Shown: positions 10,590 to 24,000 of the stretch, one piece after another
How the letters are laid out: each line of letters begins with the position of its first letter
Position numbering within the stretch: the first letter of the stretch is position 1
Assembly (NCBI GenBank): GCA_023974075.1
Contig: JAMFTG010000204.1
Span: forward strand, 175,940-239,939
Length of the DNA: 64,000 nt
From: Chaenocephalus aceratus
Lineage: Eukaryota > Chordata > Actinopteri > Perciformes > Channichthyidae
Direction of reading: 5' to 3'
Made by a program: the position numbers and the translations under genes
Notes under the pieces: model-generated
Seen by the model: only the letters and a program-made list of their open reading frames with translations
Databases searched by the model: none
What the model was told of the DNA's origin: nothing

Positions 10590-11410
10590 TCAGTCATCAG
10601 ACCCACCAGCCTCCAGTTTATAACGGAGCACATGTTTACTATGTTTCGTAGCTTGGACATTTGCAGTCCGTACATGACGGGTTCCTTAGTGGCTGTATGA
10701 GGAGAAATACAGTGACAGAATAATACGCAGCGCCCTGGGAACACCGCGCATATCAAATCCACTCTGAAGTGCTTCAAAGCAGCCGCCGAAAGAGAAGTTG
10801 ATGAGGGAAGCGAGGTGAGGTGTGCAGGTGCTGAGCGCTTTCTGTCTGGTCTGTTTGGAGCCAGAGAAGCACACTCTGAGGATCCTCATGTACGAGGAGA
10901 GGAGGGACTCAGATTGTGAGAGCAGCAGCAAAACCTCCATACATGTTGTTCACCTGAGTGTCAGAGCATGCCAGCTTCACAACAAGGTGGTTACTACAAT
11001 ACAAACTGTGAATGATGTTCCCACACAGCGTTACACGGATGCTCAAAGATAAAGTCGTCAATGATTTCACAAAAGAGTACAACCAAACCAGAATAATGAG
11101 GATAAGCGCCTTGTTAGAAGTCATACGTGAGTTATATTGCAGAGGATAACAGATAGCAAGATATCTGTCATAAGACATGACGGCTAAATTACTAAACTCT
11201 ATACCTGCATATGTGTACAAGCAGAAGACCTGCAGGAAGCAGAGCGGAGCAGAGACAGTGTGGATGTCAGAGAGGACCTGAACCAGAAGGAATGGAAACA
11301 ACCCTGTACTACCACACAGTTCATTTACAAACAGGCTGCACAGGAAGAGGTACATGGGTTCATGTAAGCTCCTGTTCACACAGATAACCACAATCAGCAA
11401 CACGTTGGCA
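10590..11410 (-). pseudogene. Fish olfactory receptor pseudogene
   Basis: The minus strand shows olfactory receptor hallmarks in order: the end of TM1 (LLIVVICVNRS), LHEPMYLFLCSLFVNELCG in TM2, TM3 with MSYDRYLAICYPLQY, TM4, an extracellular loop with paired cysteines, YMRILRVC after TM5, KALSTCTPHLASLINFSF in TM6, and a broken TM7 followed by EPVMYGLQMSKLRN. The N-terminus before TM1 is missing. A deletion with frameshift in TM5 (stop at 10909) and a second frameshift near 10760 break the frame. The match to teleost receptors is clear, and the gene cannot make a seven-helix protein. Confidence 0.9.
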
Positions 11411-11494
11411 CCGATCCTTTTTGGTTTCACAGAACACAAATTGGGTTGTTTACATAATATATTTACATGATTTTGTTGTGCAATAAAACAACCA

Positions 11495-11974
11495 GATGGA
11501 CACACGATAAAGGAAACGTTCAAATTCGGCTGTGATTGTAGCATCGGGACGTTCGTGAGGGCATCTTAAGCCTTTGTGTGACCGCTGGTGGAGTTTCTCG
11601 CTCCGGCAGCGACTTCGTGAGCGGATGGCAAAATCTTTGGCATGCCAACAAACTGCCGAAGGACCTTGAGAAGGTTCATTTTCGTGTTGAATTCGTGCGT
11701 CCATGTTGCCCTTCGTAAGGCCATCGTGAGGGCATCGTGTTATCCTCGGTGCCATCGGGCATTCGCCCCGATCAGAGTGAGGGTGAATGCACCGATGATA
11801 ACACGAAGATGACACGACTTGACAAGTTGCCCTCACGAAGTTGCTGCCGGAGCCTGAGAAACTCCCCCGGCGGTCATACGATAGATCAGATGCCCTCACG
11901 AACGGCCCGATGCTACGATCACAGCCGAATTTGAACATTTCCTTTATCGTGTGTCCATCGGGTGTGACAGGGGC
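11495..11974. mobile_element. Foldback (palindromic) non-autonomous DNA element
   Basis: The left end GATGGACACACGATAAAGG reappears inverted at the right end near 11941-11959. Inverted homology runs inward with few mismatches (for example TTCAAATTCGGCTGTGAT and GTTTCTC...CTCCGGCAGC) nearly to the centre near 11727, so the whole element is one long imperfect hairpin. The right side extends about 15 bases further (GTGTGACAGGGGCTTAAG) than the left, so the left terminus is lost. A TTAA just outside the right end could be target site of a piggyBac- or Kolobok-type insertion, but the left counterpart is missing. Confidence 0.7.
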
Positions 11975-12021
11975 TTAAGGGCCGGCGAACTGTCCTCAGA
12001 GCGAGGGTCTATGTTAACCCA

Positions 12022-15000
12022 AGACTCTCCTATAGAGCGTATAGTGAGGGCTGGTTCAGACTGACCTGGGACCAGCTGCTAGTTCTGCTGCTACAGACTG
12101 AAGACTCTCCTCTTATAGTGAGGGCTGGTTCAGGCTGACCTGGGACCAGCTGCTAGTTCTGCTGCTATAGACGGAAGACTCTCCTCTTGTAGTGAGGGCT
12201 GGTTCAGACTGACCTGGGACCAGCTGCTAGTTCTGCTGCTATAGACTGAAGACTCTCCTCTTATAGTGAGGGCTGGTTCAGACTGACCTGGGACCAGCTG
12301 CTAGTTCTGCTGCTACAGACTGAAGACTCTCCTCTTGTAGTGAGGGCTGGTTCAGGCTGACCTGGGACCAGCTTGCTATAGACTGAAGACTCTCCTCTTA
12401 TAGTGAGGGCTGCTTCAGACTGACCTGGGACCAGCTGCTAGTTCTGCTGCTACAGACTGAAGACTCTCCTCTTATAGTGAGGGCTGGTTCAGGCTGACCT
12501 GGGACCAGCTGCTAGTTCTGCTGCTACAGACTGAAGACTCTCCTCTTATAGTGAGGGCTGGTTCAGACTGACCTGGGACCAGCTGCTAGTTCTGCTGCTA
12601 TAGACTGAAGACTCTCCTCTTATAGTGAGGGCTGGTTCAGACTGACCTGGGACCAGCTGCTAGTTCTGCTGCTATAGACTGAAGACTCTCCTCTTACAGT
12701 GAGGGCTGGTTCAGACTGACCTGGGACCAGCTGCTAGTTCTGCTGCTATAGACTGAAGACTCTCCTCTTATAGTGAGGGCTGCTTCAGACTGACCTGGGA
12801 CCAGCTGCTAGTTCTGCTGCTATAGACTGAATACTCTCCTCTTATAGTGAGGGCTGGTTCAGACTGACCTGGGACCAGCTGCTAGTTCTGCTGCTATAGA
12901 CTGAAGACTCTCCTCTTATAGTGAGGGCTGCTTCAGACTGACCTGGGACCAGCTGCTAGTTCTGCTGCTATAGACGGAAGACTCTCCTCTTGTAGTGAGG
13001 GCTGGTTCAGGCTGACCTGGGACCAGCTGCTATAGACTGAAGACTCTCCTCTTGTAGTGAGGGCTGGTTCAGGCTGACCTGGGACCAGCTGCTAGTTCTG
13101 CTGCTACAGACTGAAGACTCTCCTCTTATAGTGAGGGCTGGTTCAGACTGACCTGGGACCAGCTGCTAGTTCTGCTGCTATAGACTGAAGACTCTCCTCT
13201 TATAGTGAGGGCTGCTTCAGACTGACCTGGGACCAGCTGCTAGTTCTGCTGCTATAGACTGAAGACTCTCCTCTTATAGTGAGGGCTGGTTCAGACTGAC
13301 CTGGGACCAGCTGCTAGTTCTGCTGCTATAGACTGAAGACTCTCCTCTTTAGTGAGGGCTGGTTCAGACTGACCTGGGACCAGCTGCTAGTTCTGCTGCT
13401 ATAGACTGAAGACTCTCCTCTTTAGTGAGGGCTGGTTCAGACTGACCTGGGACCAGCTGCTAGTTCTGCTGCTAAACGAAGACTCTTCTTAAGTGAGGGC
13501 TGGTTCAGACTGACCTGGGACCAGCTGCTATAGACTGAAGACTCTCCTCTTATAGTGAGGGCTGGTTCAGACTGACCTGGGACCAGCTGCTAGTTCTGCT
13601 GCTTAGACGGAAGACTCTCCTCTTATAGTGAGGGCTGGTTCAGACTGACCTGGGACCAGCTGCTAGTTCTGCTGCTATAGACTGAAGACTCTCCTCTTAT
13701 AGTGAGGGCTGGTTCAGACTGACCTGGGACCAGCTGCTATAGACTGAAGACTCTCCTCTTATAGTGAGGGCTGGTTCAGGCTGACCTGGGACCAGCTGCT
13801 AGTTCTGCTGCTACAGACTGAAGACTCTCCTCTTATAGTGAGGGCTGGTTCAGACTGACCTGGGACCAGCTGCTAGTTCTGCTGCTACAAACTGAAGACA
13901 CTCCTCTTATAGTGAGGGCTGGTTCAGACTGACCTGGGACCAGCTGCTATAGACTGAAGACTCTCCTCTTATAGTGAGGGCTGGTTCAGACTGACCTGGG
14001 ACCAGCTGCTAGTTCTGCTGCTATAGACTGAAGACTCTCCTCTTATAGTGAGGGCAGGTTCAGACTGACCTGGGACCAGCTGCTAGTTCTGCTGCTATAG
14101 ACTGAAGACTCTCCTCTTATAGTGAGGGCTGGTTCAGGCTGACCTGGGACCAGCTTCTAGTTCTGCTGCTATAGACTGAAGACTCTCCTCTTATAGTGAG
14201 GGCTGGTTCAGACTGACCTGGGACCAGCTGCTAGTTCTGCTGCTATAGACTGAAGACTCTCCTCTTATAGTGAGGGCTGGTTCAGACTGACCTGGGACCA
14301 GCTGCTATAGACTGAAGACTCTCCTCTTATAGTGAGGGCTGGTTCAGACTGACCTGGGACCAGCTGCTAGTTCTGCTGCTATAGACTGAAGACTCTCCTC
14401 TTATAGTGAGGGCTGCTTCAGACTGACCTGGGACCAGCTGCTAGTTCTGCTGCTATAGACTGAAGACTCTCCTCTTATAGTGAGGGCTGGTTCAGACTGA
14501 CCTGGGACCAGCTGCTAGTTCTGCTGCTATAGACTGAAGACTCTCCTCTTATAGTGAGGGCTGCTTCAGACTGACCTGGGACCAGCTGCTAGTTCTGCTG
14601 CTATAGACTGAAGACTCTCCTCTTGTAGTGAGGGCTGGTTCAGACTGACCTGGGACCAGCTGCTAGTTCTGCTGCAAAAGACGGAAGACTCTTCTCTTAC
14701 AGTGAGGGTTGGTTCAGACTGACCTGGGACCAGCTGCTAGTTCTGCTGCTATAGACTGAAGACTCTCCTCTTATAGTGAGGGCTGGTTCAGACTGACCTG
14801 GGACCAGCTGCTAGTTCTGCTGCTAAAGACTGAAGACTCTCCTCTTATAGTGAGGGCTGGTTCAGACTGACCTGGGACCAGCTGCTAGTTCTGCTGCTAC
14901 AGACTGAAGACCCTCCTCTTATAGTGAGGGCTGGTTCAGACTGACCTGGGACCAGCTGCTAGTTCTGCTGCTATAGACTGAAGACTCTCCTCTTATAGTG

Positions 15001-18000
15001 AGGGCTGGTTCAGACTGACCTGGGACCAGCTGCTAGTTCTGCTGCTATAGACTGAAGACTCTTCTCTTATAGTGAGGGCTGGTTCAGACTGACCTAGGGA
15101 CCAGCTGCTAGTTCTGCTGCTATAGACTGAAGACTCTCCTCTTATAGTGAGGGCTGCTTCAGACTGACCTAGGACCAGCTGCTAGTTCTGCTGCTATAGA
15201 CTGAAGACTCTCCTCTTATAGTGAGGGCTGGTTCAGACTGACCTGGGACCAGCTGCTAGTTCTGCTGCTATAGACTGAAGACTCTCCTCTTATAGTGAGG
15301 GCTGGTTCAGGCTGACCTGGGACCAGCTGCTAGTTCTGCTGCTATAGACTGAAGACTCTCCTCTTGTAGTGAGGGCTGGTTCAGGCTGACCTGGGACCAG
15401 CTGCTAGTTCTGCTGCTATAGACTGAAGACTCTCCTCTTGTAGTGAGGGCTGGTTCAGGCTGACCTGGGACCAGCTGCTAGTTCTGCTGCTATAGACTGA
15501 AGACTCTCCTCTTATAGTGAGGGCTGGTTCAGACTGACCTGGGACCAGCTGCTAGTTCTGCTGCTATAGACTGAAGACTCTCCTCTTATAGTGAGGGCTG
15601 CTTCAGACTGACCTGGGACCAGCTGCTAGTTCTGCTGCTATAGACTGAAGACTCTCCTCTTGTAGTGAGGGCTGGTTCAGGCTGACCTGGGACCAGCTGC
15701 TAGTTCTGCTGCTATAGACTGAAGACTCTCCTCTTATAGTGAGGGCTGGTTCAGACTGACCTGGGACCAGCTGCTAGTTCTGCTGCTACAGACTGAAGAC
15801 TCTCCTCTTATAGTGAGGGCTGGTTCAGACTGACCTGGGACCAGCTGCTAGTTCTGCTGCTATAGACTGAAGACTCTCCTCTTATAGTGAGGGCTGGTTC
15901 AGACTGACCTGGGACCAGCTGCTAGTTCTGCTGCTATAGACGGAAGACTCTTCTCTTATAGTGAGGGCTGGTTCAGACTGACCTGGGACCAGCTGCTAGT
16001 TCTGCTGCAAAGACTGAAGACTCTTCTCTTATAGTGAGGGCTGGTTCAGACTGACCTGGGACCAGCTGCTAGTTCTGCTGCTATAGACGGAAGACTCTCC
16101 TCTTGTAGTGAGGGCTGGTTCAGGCTGACCTGGGACCAGCTGCTATAGACTGAAGACTCTCCTCTTGTAGTGAGGGCTGGTTCAGGCTGACCTGGGACCA
16201 GCTGCTAGTTCTGCTGCTACAGACTGAAGACTCTCCTCTTATAGTGAGGGCTGGTTCAGACTGACCTGGGACCAGCTGCTAGTTCTGCTGCTATAGACTG
16301 AAGACTCTCCTCTTATAGTGAGGGCTGCTTCAGACTGACCTGGGACCAGCTGCTAGTTCTGCTGCTATAGACTGAAGACGCTCCTCTTATAGTGAGGGCT
16401 GGTTCAGACTGACCTGGGACCAGCTGCTAGTTCTGCTGCTATAGACTGAAGACTCTCCTCTTATAGTGAGGGCTGCTTCAGACTGACCTGGGACCAGCTG
16501 CTAGTTCTGCTGCTATAGACTGAAGACTCTCCTCTTGTAGTGAGGGCTGGTTCAGACTGACCTGGGACCAGCTGCTAGTTCTGCTGCAAAAGACGGAAGA
16601 CTCTTCTCTTACAGTGAGGGTTGGTTCAGACTGACCTGGGACCAGCTTGCTATAGACTGAAGACTCTCCTCTTATAGTGAGGGCTGGTTCAGACTGACCT
16701 GGGACCAGCTTCTAGTCCTGCTGCTTTAGACGAAGACTCTCCTCTTGTAGAGGGCTGGTTCAGACTGACCTGGGACCAGCTGCTAGTTCTGCTGCTATAG
16801 ACTGAAGACTCTCCTCTTATGAGGGCTGGTTCAGACTGACCTGGGACCAGCTGCTAGTAGACTGAAGACTCTCCTCTTATAGTGAGGGCTGGTTCAGGCT
16901 GACCTGGGACCAGCTGCTAGTTCTGCTGCTGCTACAGACTGAAGACTCTCCTCTTATAGTGAGGGCTGGTTCAGACTGACCTGGGACCAGCTGCTAGTTC
17001 TGCTGCTATAGACTGAAGACTCTCCTCTTATAGTGAGGGCTGGTTCAGACTGACCTGGGACCAGCTGCTATAGACTGAAGACTCTCCTCTTATAGTGAGG
17101 GCTGGTTCAGACTGACCTGGGACCAGCTGCTAGTTCTGCTGCTACAGACTGAAGACTCTCCTCTTATAGTGAGGGCTGGTTCAGACTGACCTGGGACCAG
17201 CTGCTAGTTCTGCTGCTATAGACTGAAGACTCTCCTCTTATAGTGAGGGCAGGTTCAGACTGACCTGGGACCAGCTGCTAGTTCTGCTGCTATAGACTGA
17301 AGACTCTCCTCTTATAGTGAGGGCTGGTTCAGGCTGACCTGGGACCAGCTGCTAGTTCTGCTGCTATAGACTGAAGACTCTCCTCTTATAGTGAGGGCTG
17401 GTTCAGACTGACCTGGGACCAGCTGCTAGTTCTGCTGCTATAGACTGAAGACTCTCCTCTTATAGTGAGGGCTGGTTCAGACTGACCTGGGACCAGCTGC
17501 TATAGACTGAAGACTCTCCTCTTATAGTGAGGGCTGGTTCAGACTGACCTGGGACCAGCTTCTAGTCCTGCTGCTATAGACGGAAGACTCTCCTCTTGTA
17601 GTGAGGGCTGGTTCAGGCTGACCTGGGACCAGCTGCTAGTTCTGCTGCTCCAGACTGAAGACTCTCCTCTTATAGTGAGGGCTGGTTCAGACTGACCTGG
17701 GACCAGCTGCTAGTTCTGCTGCTATAGACTGAAGACTCTCCTCTTATAGTGAGGGCTGCTTCAGACTGACCTGGGACCAGCTGCTAGTTCTGCTGCTATA
17801 GACTGAAGACTCTCCTCTTATAGTGAGGGCTGGTTCAGACTGACCTGGGACCAGCTGCTAGTTCTGCTGCTATAGACTGAAGACTCTCCTCTTATAGTGA
17901 GGGCTGCTTCAGACTGACCTGGGACCAGCTGCTAGTTCTGCTGCTATAGACTGAAGACTCTCCTCTTGTAGTGAGGGCTGGTTCAGACTGACCTGGGACC

Positions 18001-21000
18001 AGCTGCTAGTTCTGCTGCAAAAGACGGAAGACTCTTCTCTTACAGTGAGGGCTGGTTCAGACTGACCTGGGACCAGCTGCTAGTTCTGCTGCTATAGACT
18101 GAAGACTCTCCTCTTGTAGTGAGGGCTGGTTCAGACTGACCTGGGACCAGCTGCTAGTTCTGCTGCTAAAGACGGAAGACTCTTCTCTTACAGTGAGGGC
18201 TGGTTCAGACTGACCTGGGACCAGCTGCTAGTTCTGCTGCTACAGACTGAAGACTCTCCTCTTATAGTGAGGGCTGGTTCAGACTGACCTGGGACCAGCT
18301 GCTAGTTCTGCTGCTACAGACTGAAGACTCTCCTCTTATAGTGAGGGCTGGTTCAGACTGACCTGGGACCAGCTGCTAGTTCTGCTGCTATAGACTGAAG
18401 ACTCTCCTCTTATAGTGAGGGCTGGTTCAGACTGACCTGGGACCAGCTGCTAGTTCTGCTGCTATAGACTGAAGACTCTTCTCTTATAGTGAGGGCTGGT
18501 TCAGACTGACCTGGACCAGCTGCTAGTTCTGCTGCTATAGACTGAAGACTCTCCTCTTATAGTGAGGGCTGCTTCAGACTGACCTAGGACCAGCTGCTAG
18601 TTCTGCTGCTATAGACTGAAGACTCTCCTCTTATAGTGAGGGCTGGTTCAGACTGACCTGGGACCAGCTGCTAGTTCTGCTGCTATAGACTGAAGACTCT
18701 CCTCTTATAGTGAGGGCTGGTTCAGCTGACCTGGGACCAGCTGCTAGTTCTGCTGCTATAGACTGAAGACTCTCCTCTTATAGTGAGGGCTGGTTCAGGC
18801 TGACCTGGGACCAGCTGCTAGTTCTGCTGCTATAGACTGAAGACTCTCCTCTTATAGTGAGGGCTGGTTCAGGCTGACCTGGGACCAGCTGCTAGTTCTG
18901 CTGCTATAGACTGAAGACTCTCCTCTTATAGTGAGGGCTGGTTCAGACTGACCTGGGACCAGCTGCTAGTTCTGCTGCTATAGACTGAAGACTCTCCTCT
19001 TATAGTGAGGGCTGCTTCAGACTGACCTGGGACCAGCTGCTAGTTCTGCTGCTATAGACTGAAGACTCTCCTCTTATAGTGAGGGCTGGTTCAGACTGAC
19101 CTGGGACCAGCTGCTAGTTCTGCTGCTATAGACTGAAGACTCTCCTCTTATAGTGAGGGCTGGTTCAGACTGACCTGGGACCAGCTGCTAGTTCTGCTGC
19201 TACAGACTGAAGACTCTCCTCTTATAGTGAGGGCTGGTTCAGACTGACCTGGGACCAGCTGCTAGTTCTGCTGCTATAGACTGAAGACTCTCCTCTTATA
19301 GTGAGGGCTGGTTCAGACTGACCTGGGACCAGCTGCTAGTTCTGCTGCTATAGACGGAAGACTCTTCTCTTATAGTGAGGGCTGGTTCAGACTGACCTGG
19401 GACCAGCTGCTAGTTCTGCTGCAAAAGACGGAAGACTCTTCTCTTATAGTGAGGGCTGGTTCAGACTGACCTGGGACCAGCTGCTAGTTCTGCTGCTATA
19501 GACGGAAGACTCTCCTCTTATAGTGAGGGCTTGTTCAGACTGACCTGGGACCAGCTGCTAGTTCTGCTGCTATAGACTGAAGACTCTCCTCTTATAGTGA
19601 GGGCTGCTTCAGACTGACCTGGGACCAGCTGCTAGTTCTGCTGCTATAGACTGAAGACTCTCCTCTTATAGTGAGGGCTGGTTCAGACTGACCTGGGACC
19701 AGCTGCTAGTTCTGCTGCTATAGACGGAGACTCTCCTCTTATAGTGAGGGCTGTTCAGACTGACCTGGGACCAGCTGCTAGTTCTGCTGCTATAGACTGA
19801 AACTCTCCTCTTATAGTGAGGGCTGGTTCAGACTGACCTGGGACCAGCTGCTAGTTCTGCTGCTATAGACTGAAGACTCTCCTCTATAGTGAGGGCTGGT
19901 TCAGACTGACCTGGGACCAGCTGCTAGTTCTGCTGCTATAGACTGAAGACTCTCCTCTTATAGTGAGGGCTGGTTCAGACTGACCTGGGACCAGCTGCTA
20001 GTTCTGCTGCTAGACTGAAGACTCTCCTCTTATAGTGAGGGCTGGTTCAGACTGACCTGGGACCAGCTGCTAGTTCTGCTGCTATAGACTGAAGACTCTC
20101 CTCTTATAGTGAGGGCTGGTTCAGACTGACCTGGGACCAGCTGCTATAGACTGAAGACTCTCCTCTTATAGTGAGGGCTGGTTCAGACTGACCTGGGACC
20201 AGCTGCTAGTTCTGCTGCTATAGACTGAAGACTCTCCTCTTATAGTGAGGGCTGGTTCAGACTGACCTGGGACCAGCTGCTAGTTCTGCTGCTATAGACT
20301 GAAGACACTCCTCTTATAGTGAGGGCTGGTTCAGACTGACCTGGGACCAGCTGCTAGTTCTGCTGCTATAGACTGAAGACTCTCCTCTTATAGTGAGGGC
20401 TGGTTCAGACTGACCTGGGACCAGCTGCTAGTTCTGCTGCTATAGACTGAAGACTCTCCTCTTATAGTGAGGGCAGGTTCAGACTGACCTGGGACCAGCT
20501 GCTAGTTCTGCTGCTATAGACTGAAGACTCTCCTCTTATAGTGAGGGCTGGTTCAGGACTGACCTGGGACCAGCTGCTAGTTCTGCTGCTATAGACTGAA
20601 GACTCTCCTCTTATAGTGAGGGCTGGTTCAGACTGACCTGGGACCAGCTGCTAGTTCTGCTGCTATAGACTGAAGACTCTCCTCTTATAGTGAGGGCTGG
20701 TTCAGACTGACCTGGGACAGCTGCTAGTCTGCTGCTATAGACTGAAGACTCTCCTCTTATAGTGAGGGCTGGTTCAGACTGACCTGGGACCAGCTGCTAG
20801 TTCTGCTGCTATAGACTGAAGACTCTCCTCTTATAGTGAGGGCTGGTTCAGACTGACCTGGGACCAGCTGCTAGTTCTGCTGCTCCAGACTGAAGACTCT
20901 CCTCTTATAGTGAGGGCTGGTTCAGACTGACCTGGGACCAGCTGCTAGTTCTGCTGCTATAGACTGAAGACTCTCCTCTTATAGTGAGGGCTGTTCAGAC

Positions 21001-24000
21001 TGACCTGGGACCAGCTGCTAGTTCTGCTGCTATAGACTGAAGACTCTCCTCTTATAGTGAGGGCTGGTTCAGACTGACCTGGGACCAGCTGCTAGTTCTG
21101 CTGCTATAGACTGAAGACTCTCCTCTTATAGTGAGGGCTGCTTCAGACTGACCTGGGACCAGCTGCTAGTTCTGCTGCTATAGACTGAAGACTCTCCTCT
21201 TATAGTGAGGGCTGTTCAGACTGACCTGGGACCAGCTGCTAGTTCTGCTGCTAAAGACGGAAGACTCTTCTCTTATAGTGAGGGTTGGTTCAGACTGACC
21301 TGGGACCAGCTGCTAGTTCTGCTGCTATAGACTGAAGACTCTCCTCTTGTAGTGAGGGCTGGTTCAGACTGACCTGGGACCAGCTGCTAGTTCTGCTGCA
21401 AAAGACGGAAGACTCTTCTCTTACAGTGAGGGCTGGTTCAGGCTGACCTGGGACCAGCTGCTAGTTCTGCTGCTACAGACTGAAGACTCTCCTCTTATAG
21501 TGAGGGCTGGTTCAGACTGACCTGGGACCAGCTGCTAGTTCTGCTGCTACAGACTGAAGACACTCCTCTTATAGTGAGGGCTGGTTCAGACTGACCTGGG
21601 ACCAGCTGCTAGTTCTGCTGCTATAGACTGAAGACTCTCCTCTTATAGTGAGGGCTGGTTCAGACTGACCTGGGACCAGCTGCTAGTTCTGCTGCTATAG
21701 ACTGAAGACTCTTCTCTTATAGTGAGGGCTGGTTCAGACTGACCTAGGACCAGCTGCTAGTTCTGCTGCTATAGACTGAAGACTCTCCTCTTATAGTGAG
21801 GGCTGCTTCAGACTGACCTAGGACCAGCTGCTAGTTCTGCTGCTATAGACTGAAGACTCTCCTCTTATAGTGAGGGCTGGTTCAGACTGACCTGGGACCA
21901 GCTGCTAGTTCTGCTGCTATAGACTGAAGACTCTCCTCTTATAGTGAGGGCTGGTTCAGGCTGACCTGGGACCAGCTGCTAGTTCTGCTGCTATAGACTG
22001 AAGACTCTCCTCTTGTAGTGAGGGCTGGTTCAGGCTGACCTGGGACCAGCTGCTAGTTCTGCTGCTATAGACTGAAGACTCTCCTCTTGTAGTGAGGGCT
22101 GGTTCAGGCTGACCTGGGACCAGCTGCTAGTTCTGCTGCTATAGACTGAAGACTCTCCTCTTATAGTGAGGGCTGGTTCAGACTGACCTGGGACCAGCTG
22201 CTAGTTCTGCTGCTATAGACTGAAGACTCTCCTCTTATAGTGAGGGCTGCTTCAGACTGACCTGGGACCAGCTGCTAGTTCTGCTGCTATAGACTGAAGA
22301 CTCTCCTCTTGTAGTGAGGGCTGGTTCAGGCTGACCTGGGACCAGCTGCTAGTTCTGCTGCTATAGACTGAAGACTCTCCTCTTATAGTGAGGGCTGGTT
22401 CAGACTGACCTGGGACCAGCTGCTAGTTCTGCTGCTACAGACTGAAGACTCTCCTCTTATAGTGAGGGCTGGTTCAGACTGACCTGGGACCAGCTGCTAG
22501 TTCTGCTGCTATAGACTGAAGACTCTCCTCTTATAGTGAGGGCTGGTTCAGACTGACCTGGGACCAGCTGCTAGTTCTGCTGCTATAGACGGAAGACTCT
22601 TCTCTTATAGTGAGGGCTGGTTCAGACTGACCTGGGACCAGCTGCTAGTTCTGCTGCAAAAGACGGAAGACTCTTCTCTTATAGTGAGGGCTGGTTCAGA
22701 CTGACCTGGGACCAGCTGCTAGTTCTGCTGCTATAGACGGAAGACTCTCCTCTTATAGTGAGGGCTTGTTCAGACTGACCTGGGACCAGCTGCTAGTTCT
22801 GCTGCTATAGACTGAAGACTCTCCTCTTATAGTGAGGGCTGCTTCAGACTGACCTGGGACCAGCTGCTAGTTCTGCTGCTATAGACTGAAGACTCTCCTC
22901 TTATAGTGAGGGCTGGTTCAGACTGACCTGGGACCAGCTGCTAGTTCTGCTGCTATAGACGGAAGACTCTTCTCTTATAGTGAGGGCTGGTTCAGACTGA
23001 CCTGGGACCAGCTGCTAGTTCTGCTGCTATAGACTGAAGACTCTCCTCTTATAGTGAGGGCTGGTTCAGACTGACCTGGGACCAGCTGCTAGTTCTGCTG
23101 CTATAGACTGAAGACTCTCCTCTTATAGTGAGGGCTGGTTCAGACTGACCTGGGACCAGCTGCTAGTTCTGCTGCTATAGACTGAAGACTCTCCTCTTAT
23201 AGTGAGGGCTGGTTCAGGCTGACCTGGGACCAGCTGCTAGTTCTGCTGCAAAAGACGGAAGACTCTCCTTTTATAGTGAGCGCTGGTTCAGGCTGACCTG
23301 GGACCAGCTGCTAGTTCTGCTGCGACAGACTGAAGACTCTCCTCTTACAGTGAGGGCTGGTTCAGACTGACCTGGGACCAGCTGCTAGTTCTGCTGCAAA
23401 AGACGGAAGACTCTCCTTTTATAGTGAGCGCTGGTTCAGGCTGACCTGGGACCAGCTGCTAGTTCTGCTGCGACAGACTGAAGACTCTCCTCTTATAGTG
23501 AGGGCTGGTTCAGACTGACCTGGGACCAGCTGCTAGTTCTGCTGCTATAGACTGAAGACTCTCCTCTTATAGTGAGGGCTGCTTCAGACTGACCTGGGAC
23601 CAGCTGCTAGTTCTGCTGCTATAGACTGAAGACTCTCCTCTTATAGTGAGGGCAGGTTCAGACTGACCTGGGACCTGCTGCTAGTTCTGCTGCCATAGAC
23701 TGAAGACTCTCCTCTTATAGTGAGGGCAGGTTCAGACTGACCTGGGACCAGCTGCTAGTTCTGCTGCTATAGACTGAAGACTCTCCTCTTATAGTGAGGG
23801 CTGGTTCAGACTGACCTGGGACCAGCTGCTAGTTCTGCTGCTATAGACTGAGGACTCTCCTCTTATAGTGAGGGCAGGTTCAGACTGACCTGGGACCTGC
23901 TGCTAGTTCTGCTGCTAGAGACTGAATACTCTCCTCTTATAGTGAGGGCTGGTTCAGACTGACCTGGGACCAGCTGCTAGTTCTGCTGCTATAGACTGAA

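Noticed and set aside
10909..11544. 211-codon receptor-like protein taken as an intact gene
   Set aside because: Only TM1 end to TM4/5 is receptor-like; the first 45 codons are unrelated and the TM5-TM7 part is frameshifted, so it is a pseudogene.
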